Source: Neckera pumila
Lineage: Eukaryota; Streptophyta; Bryopsida; Hypnales; Neckeraceae
Assembly: GCA_963969595.1 (NCBI GenBank)
Contig: OZ018417.1
Location: forward strand, 1,366,501-1,430,500
DNA: 64,000 nucleotides
Reading direction: 5' to 3'
Shown here: positions 58,002-64,000 of the stretch, one piece after another
Numbering within the stretch: the first letter of the stretch is position 1
How the letters are laid out: each line of letters starts with the position of its first letter
The notes under the pieces: generated by a model
What the model saw: only the letters and a program-made list of their open reading frames with translations
What the model was told of the DNA's origin: nothing
Database searches by the model: none
Made by a program: the position numbers and the translations under genes

Positions 58002-59028
58002 TCCCTAAGGCCGAAGGCCTTTTTCTGCCAAAAAACACTAGGATCTTACACCTAACTACATTGAATAGGAGTATTAAGGGGACCCGCACTAATTAATTTG
58101 ACATTCCACACTATATAAATATCTACGCGGGGTTGTACATCTTGTTTCAAATATGTATAGTTTCTAAAGAAAGGTCCCTTTAATTATTTGGTCCCCTTAA
58201 TTATTTGATCCCCTTTATACCCCTATTCAATGTAGTATGAGAATGTGTGGAAAAAATTTCAAAATTTTTGACTGCATAGATTGCAAGATATTTGCGTTTA
58301 AAGTGAAAAAAATAATTTTGTTAGCACATTGTGGGACTAGATTTTATGACTTTGAACATTTTTAACTTAAATTCTTTGCACTATAGAGTTTTGAGCTTTA
58401 ATCTTTATAGTAGAACACTGAGTTAAGGATCTAAGGGGAAAAAAGAAATCCAAAAAAACTTAATTTCATAACTAAAAAAAATGGTAAGTAAAAGTAGGTA
58501 CGAGATAGAAGGAAAGTCTAAAATATTAATATCTTTCATATAGAATTAAAAAACACTAATCCCAATGGCGAGATTATTCTAGCAAAAAGACTTAACCTTC
58601 GAGAACTGTTTTTTTTGAAAAATTGTTAAAATTGCATTCAGAAATGAATCCTACAAATTACTTGTTTAGGAAGATGCTCTAAGTGCCCAAAAAACAAGAT
58701 TGTCCATAACTTTCTCATAAAAAATCCAAATGAAATGAATCAAAGCTTCCCAGGTAGACAAAAATATAATCTATTAGGAAAAAGTTAAAAAAAAAAAAAC
58801 CACAAATATTTTTTGCTGCCTTTAGTTCCCCTATTTTGAGCTTATTTGGGCTGTTGGACATAACTTTTTTTCCTCGGGCACTGACTAAAAAACAATTGTA
58901 TTCCCACGAAGCTTAGCAATTTTTCTATCTTCCAAAAAAAGTTTCAAAAAATCAAAACAAAAATTCAACCCTTAGGTACCTGCCCAAAATCCCATTTGTC
59001 TTCCAAAGGGACAATGGGCCTTTAGGGA
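58002..59028 (+). mobile_element. P-family element, second subfamily, with MITE M2 inside
   Basis: TTAA on both sides (57998-58001, 59029-59032). Left end TCCCTAAGGCCGAAGGCC, right end GGGCCTTTAGGGA. Subtracting the 173 bp MITE and its duplicated TA leaves 852 bp, collinear with the copy at 44834. No conserved frame. Confidence 0.87.
58060..58232. mobile_element. TA-flanked MITE (copy M2) nested in a P element
   Basis: Ends CATTGAATAGGAGTATTAAG and, in complement, CATTGAATAGGGGTATAAAG, flanked by TA (58058-58059, 58233-58234). The empty site in the P copy at 44834 reads CCTAACTAGTATGAG (about 44954), where the occupied site reads CCTAACTA...TAGTATGAG, so TA is the duplicated target. Confidence 0.93.
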
Positions 59029-59032
59029 TTAA

Positions 59033-59834
59033 GGATTTGTTCACATACACATTCAAAATAAGAATGATCATTTCTTTAAATCAAAGGAATTACAATGTAT
59101 AGTATAAAACCTTATATGGATGATAATTTTTTTTTTTATATCAATTTCTAAATTCTTTGTTTCCAAATACCAATCTTTTTCATCATGATTTTGTGCCCTA
59201 CTACATTGATTCCTTGGATCCATTGTAGTAAGTAAATTATTTGTAGGTACTATAATTTGGTATATAAATTAAAACTCTTGTTTATTCCAAATATTATTTT
59301 TTGGCTCATGTACAAGATATGAATTATATACAAGAAGTAGTGGATACCTATAATCAAATTAATTAATCACCTACATTTTTATTCATAGAGCTCTCAAATT
59401 ATTTTTGACGATTAAATGTAGCTGTAGGGAATTATTGAGTTGATCTAAATTAACTTTGCAAACTATGAATTTTCTACAAGGCTTAATAGGACCTATGTTG
59501 TTGATTCCATCAAAACCCTCTAAACGATTCTAGCCAACATTTCTGAATTTCTATTACATATCATATTTTTTTAAACATTTTTGTATGAATATTTTGCAAA
59601 ATTTAATAAAGGGGGATTTTAGTTGATGCTTAATATGTCAAGGGTGATAAAGATGCAATGACTTACAACAACAAACATTGATAAATTTTGAATGATTTCT
59701 ACAAAAAAGTGTCAAAAACTAAGTCATCTACTTAGTCAACCATATATACATGTATATTTCAAAATTTCACTTGCAAATATTTCTCAATTTCTTCTGAGAC
59801 GTGTTCTACTTTTTTATTTCACAGCTTTTGAATT
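59033..59834. other. AT-rich intergenic DNA, nothing recognised
   Basis: No gene, RNA or repeat with definable ends. Confidence 0.4.
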
Positions 59835-59838
59835 TTAA

Positions 59839-60762
59839 CCCCTAAAGGTTTTTGACTATGTTTTCACCAAAAACGCTCCAAAACTGCCATTTCTAATACA
59901 AGTACCAAAATTTAGAAAAAAAACGTATTTGGGCACATGTAACCATAAGATCTTGTAGTGCACTGGTTTGAAAATATGTAGAAAAAATTTCAGAATTTTC
60001 CACCATGTAGATTGCAAGCTAATAGTGTTTGAATTGAGAAAAATCCTTTTTTTGTCCCTGTGGAAAACCGGGCAGCTGCACTTCACAAGGTCACATTTGT
60101 ATGAAAAATGTCCAAAATGGTGGTAACTCTTTGGATTCATTTTTAAAGTCAAGTTGGCTATATGCTTGAAAAATTTCAGATCATTTGAAATTGTACAGTA
60201 TATAGGAAAAAAATAGTAAGTAGAAAGAAGTAGAAAATGATTCAAAACACTAAATTGTTAAGAGTTTAATTATAGAATTGAAAAATGCCAATCCCAATGG
60301 TTGTAATGTTTTAATAACCTATCTGCATCCAAATTTTTTATTTTTTTTCAAAAATAATGAAAATTGAGTTAAATAAAGGACTTCCAAGTTTATTTTAGAG
60401 TAGGGAATCTATAATTGTCTGCAAACTAGAACACCTCATAATTTTCATTTCATAAATCAAAATGGAATGATTCAAAGCATTCCATGTATATATAAATCTA
60501 GAGAACCAAGTTCAAATTTTTATTTTTTTAAAAAGTGATTTTTTAAGAATTTTTTTAGCTGGCCGCCAAGCATTGAAAATCACATATCATACAATAACTT
60601 TTTAACCATGTTGTCAAAAGCTATGAAAATTGTTGGGCCTTAAAGCTACTCCTCATGAAAATGTTGTGTAAAAATTTCAAAGAAAAAAAATAAAAAGTCC
60701 ACTCGTAGTGGGTTGCCCAAACATGCTATGTTCTCAAAAAAGCATGTTCAGTGCTTTAGGGG
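59839..60762 (-). mobile_element. P-family element, 924 bp, reverse orientation
   Basis: TTAA on both sides (59835-59838, 60763-60766). Left end CCCCTAAAGG, right end GTGCTTTAGGGG. It is collinear with the copy at 28849 (CAAAACTGCCATTT near the left, TTGTTGGGCCTTAAAGCTAC near the right). The 129-codon minus-strand frame is not conserved in other copies. Confidence 0.88.
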
Positions 60763-60803
60763 TTAAAACTTTGATGCTGATCACTTTTGCTCAATGCATT
60801 ATA

Positions 60804-61087
60804 AAGTGGATACACCCAAAATTGCACCCTACCTAAATCCGTCATCATCACTCTATGCACACTCCAAATTCAATATGTAAAGACGTTAAAGAAGCAATTT
60901 CAGAATTTCTACCAAAAAGTACTTTGACCCTTCCTAACTTTTGCATACGGTATCCAAATGTTGCGTTTTTTGGTGCGTCGGAACCTCCTCTCACTTATCA
61001 ACAAGACAATCACTGAAAATTTGACAAGTCTAATAACAATAATTAGTCATAGTAGCAAAAAAGTGACAGTTTTGGGGGTACCCACCT
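60804..61087 (-). mobile_element. C-family element, uninterrupted (copy C3)
   Basis: A 284 bp element with ends AAGTGGATACACCCAAAATT and, in complement, AGGTGGGTACCCCCAAAACT. TA is on both sides (60802-60803, 61088-61089). It is the empty-site reference for C1 and C2. Confidence 0.82.
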
Positions 61088-61089
61088 TA

Positions 61090-62619
61090 CGATATGTTTG
61101 CACTTGGTGTTAGGAGAGATGTTGGCAATGTGAATTTAGTTTAGAAGTAGGTCTAAACTCGTTCTTGAGAACCTCCATAACAACACTCTTTTAACACTAA
61201 GTGAGAACATACCTTTAATAAAATGCCCATTGCTTTGATGATGATAGAGTAAAGTTTGGGTCAATGTATGTATAGATGCCCATTCCACATTGCTGGGGTA
61301 CGTACAGTTTGAGAAGACCCATTGTCCTGAAGATACGGTCAGATGGGTCAAAAGGTTCACAAGATCACAACTCTTTCACACTTTTTTTACAATTTTTTCT
61401 GATGGAAATTTTCTTCTGCAAGGAGGTTGTTGACTGGGAGCTACTTGTACTAATAGTCTGGCAGCAACAACACAATGTAATGTACAACCATCTCCTGTTA
61501 AGGTAACTACACCTAAAATCAACCGTGTTCTAATTGCGACTCTTATCTAGGAAGGACTGACATGTTGCTTGAAGTATGTTCTACTGTCAATGATGAGTTA
61601 GGTAGGCTTAAATGGTCGCTTTAAGAGCATACTACCTTACTCCTGAAGCTAAATGGGAGTTCACATATTTTGCTGGTCTGGAACGCCGTGGATGCCACTT
61701 TTCATGGCGTTCCAATGATAATACTGTAACAAAAAAGGACTTCAAAAGCACTTTTTCATCCACAATTCTCTTGTTGACCTTTCATGGTTATGAAGAGTAT
61801 TCAATTTGAATTTGTAGTCTTGCAAGTGTTTGTCTTCACGTAAATGAGAAGTTAGTAAAAAAAACGGATCATAGATGACCTATAGTGTACTTTGGGAAGT
61901 TGTTGCTACTTGCTCTAAATCTGAAACTTCTTCACAAAAATGGTGTTTTTTGAATTTGAGTTCAACTAACAATATAAAGGTCATCTACTCTAGTTTCTAC
62001 TCCAATCTAAATTTTGAAAATTTCTTGAAATTGAATATTTTATTGCAATTTGAACTTTAGGTGTATTTTCAATGTCCATTCTTTTCTAATTATAGAATGA
62101 AACGGAAATTGACTTTACACCATGATGTTTGTCATTGTAATATACACACATGGTGAAATTTTCAGATTTTTTGAAATAATTTTCTATTTGATGTGATTTT
62201 TCTTCACTTTTTTTGAATGAAGTTAACATATTTTGTTGGTTTCATATCTAGAGTTTGACGCTCTCAGATCAAGTACTTCACACCCTCTTAATATTCTGCT
62301 ACTGGATATGCCTTCTCCTGTCAAGATATTTGCACTGGAATCAAGTATTGTGTAACAAAATTCTACACTCAACCTTCTCTAATAATGGACTTAAGGTATG
62401 GATTAGATAATGCTCGAGATTTGGGAGGCTCAAGAGCATTATCGGACATGATGCCAATTCTAATAGTTCATCACAGACGTTCATATTTGTACGGTACTTT
62501 TTGAATATCTGAGGGTGTAGAAAGAGAGGTTGCGTTATGAGTTATAGTGCTTTTCCGACTATTCAATGCAACGGTGATAAATTTGCCTTGAAAATCGGAC
62601 TTGGCATGATGGGGACAAC
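61090..62619. other. Intergenic DNA with repeat D at about 62020-62230
   Basis: Short frames (61276-61506, 61612-61809, 61875-62060) show no known motifs. Repeat D shares TATTTTATTGCAATTTGAAC and 'ACACCATGATGTTTGT' with the other copies. Confidence 0.4.
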
Positions 62620-63075
62620 AATCTTATACAAGTCTATAAATTGGCATGTCCAATCATATCAGTACACAATACGACAAATGTTGAAGGTACAAAGTTGACC
62701 TTCTCTAATAAGGTTGCCTTGGGGGGATAATCCTTGATAACACTTTTATGCGTGTCCATAACTTGACGTGTCAAAAATCATATGAGTACACAATACACCA
62801 ATATTGAGGGTACAAAATTGACCTTCTCTATTAGGACTACCTTTTAGGGATAAACCTTGATAACACTTTCATGTGTGTCCATAACATAACGTGTCTAATC
62901 ATATGAGTACACAATACACAATACAACAATATTGAGGGTACAAAATTGACCTCTTCTAATAATATTGCCTTTGGGGATAAACATTGATAATACTCATGAA
63001 TGTTCATAATTTGATGTGTTCAATTATATGAATACATAAGAAGACAAATTATTAGGAATGATGTAAAATTGACTA
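62620..63075 (+). repeat. Tandem repeat, about 120 bp unit, four copies
   Basis: Each unit carries 'GTGTCCATAACTTGACGTGT', 'ATCATATGAGTACACAATAC', 'AATATTGAGGGTACAAA', 'TTGACCTTCTCTAAT' and 'GGGATAAACCTTGATAACAC' in order. The last unit is more diverged and partly deleted. Confidence 0.9.
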
Positions 63076-63139
63076 CAGTAAGAAATCCTACTATGACTTA
63101 TTTTATTTGATCATGGTATTGTGACCAGTGTTAAGGATA

Positions 63140-63345
63140 TTTTTTGAGTTTTACCAGCTATTTTCCTTTATTTCCATATTGAGTATTTTTTTCTAATTAC
63201 AAAGTCCATTTTTTTCTCTACTTTTTTACTGTAAATAAATTTTTTATAGATTTTTCCCCTAGTTTTTTCTTGAAGTTTTCAAACTGCTACCAGCTTTTTC
63301 CCAATTCCACTAGCTAACAATGAACCAACGGGAAGTTCTCCCCGA
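63140..63345 (+). repeat. Dispersed repeat E
   Basis: Third copy of E (also 30950 and 48645), sharing 'TTTTGAGTTTTACCAGCT', 'TTCCATATTGAG' and 'CCAATTCCACTAGCTAA'. Confidence 0.5.
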
Positions 63346-63409
63346 ACATTGATTGATTGTGACTCCACGAAGAATGAGCATCATCTACTATTAACTCAGC
63401 CTAGTTGAT

Positions 63410-63860
63410 TTACACCAATCCACCTCTTTCTCAGCTCTGAAATAGGCATTCCATCAACACAACTTGTAGCTCTCTAGTGAAGTGAGAAAGTTTGAAAATA
63501 TTGTATCTTAGTTTCTTATGCCGAGTGTTTTGGATTCTGAGTAGCAGCAAACATGAAAATAATAAGTTTCTTTCACAGAGTTGCTGTACTTTGAAATACC
63601 TATCGAGATTGAGCCTCTCTTAGCTCAATCAGCCACCTACCTCTATTCTCAGCACTGGAGGAGACATAGCACCGACACAAAAATTGCACCGACATAATCA
63701 ACATCTATATGTAGTTGAGTGAGAAAGTTTGAAATATTATAGCTCAGTTTTCTTATGTCGAGTATGCGTTGTTCCTCAAAAACTAAGAGTAGCTACACTC
63801 GAAAGACCTATTGAGATTGTGCCTCTCATAGCTTAATTTGGAGCTCCACTAACTAATAAC
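63410..63860 (+). repeat. Two diverged direct copies, about 235 bp apart
   Basis: 'GTGAGAAAGTTTGAAA.ATT', 'TATGCCGAGTGT' and 'CCTATCGAGATTGAGCCTCT' recur as 'GTGAGAAAGTTTGAAATATT', 'TATGTCGAGTAT' and 'CCTATTGAGATTGTGCCTCT'. No gene is seen to the right edge. Confidence 0.6.
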
Positions 63861-64000
63861 GGACTCTGACTTGTAGTGTATCTGCTTCAGCTGTTATGTC
63901 CATACACTATCAAGTACTCGCCTATTCCAACATGCATAAGATGGAAAAACAGGAACTGAGAAGTTTGAAACTCCTTTACATATCGTCTTCTGTGCACATT

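Noticed and set aside
59856..60245. 129-codon minus-strand frame inside a P element
   Set aside because: The matching region of the copy at 28849 has stops and frameshifts, so the frame is not conserved and is unlikely to code for protein.

Overview
This window looks like plant nuclear DNA. It is strongly AT-rich, has intron-containing genes with GT/AG boundaries, and carries plant-type transposons (a Stowaway-like MITE, a CACTA-like foldback and a Helitron). The genes that can be read are a PHAX-domain protein and a complex I 20.9 kDa-type subunit close to the land-plant form. No seed-plant signature was found. A bryophyte or lycophyte is my guess, not something the sequence proves.

Layout. 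1-6.9 kb: gene-poor, with one small TA-flanked MITE. 6.9-21.7 kb: the gene island. It holds, on the minus strand, a two-exon complex I subunit gene (7302-8599); on the plus strand, an intronless PHAX-domain gene (13224-14288) and a probable unrecognised multi-exon gene (about 14.9-16.15 kb); and on the minus strand, an eight-exon multi-pass membrane protein gene (17499-21615). MITE-type repeats and a decayed retroelement ORF lie between them. 21.7-24.5 kb: moderately GC-rich, tandemly duplicated DNA without a recognised gene. 24.5-64 kb: dense transposon territory.

The transposon territory has four main components. (1) A family I call P: about 0.92 kb elements ending CCCCTAAAG and flanked by TTAA (twice TTAT), with nine copies having both ends and four partial copies. 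The largest, a 2.57 kb copy, carries a broken C-terminal piece of a piggyBac-type transposase. (2) A 7.5 kb Helitron (33587-41091) with a decayed Rep/helicase gene, followed head-to-tail by two short relatives. (3) Two TA-flanked non-autonomous families, B (about 440 bp) and C (about 285 bp). (4) Assorted MITEs, microsatellites and minisatellites. Several insertions are nested in paralogous copies that are empty elsewhere in the window, so target-site duplications can be read directly. The best case is at 49.8-54.1 kb, where two P elements sit in a B element that sits in a C element.

The host genes show no operon-like relationship. The complex I subunit acts in mitochondrial respiration, PHAX in nuclear RNA export or binding, and the membrane protein probably in an endomembrane. 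Most of the rest of the window is the record of successive transposition and decay.
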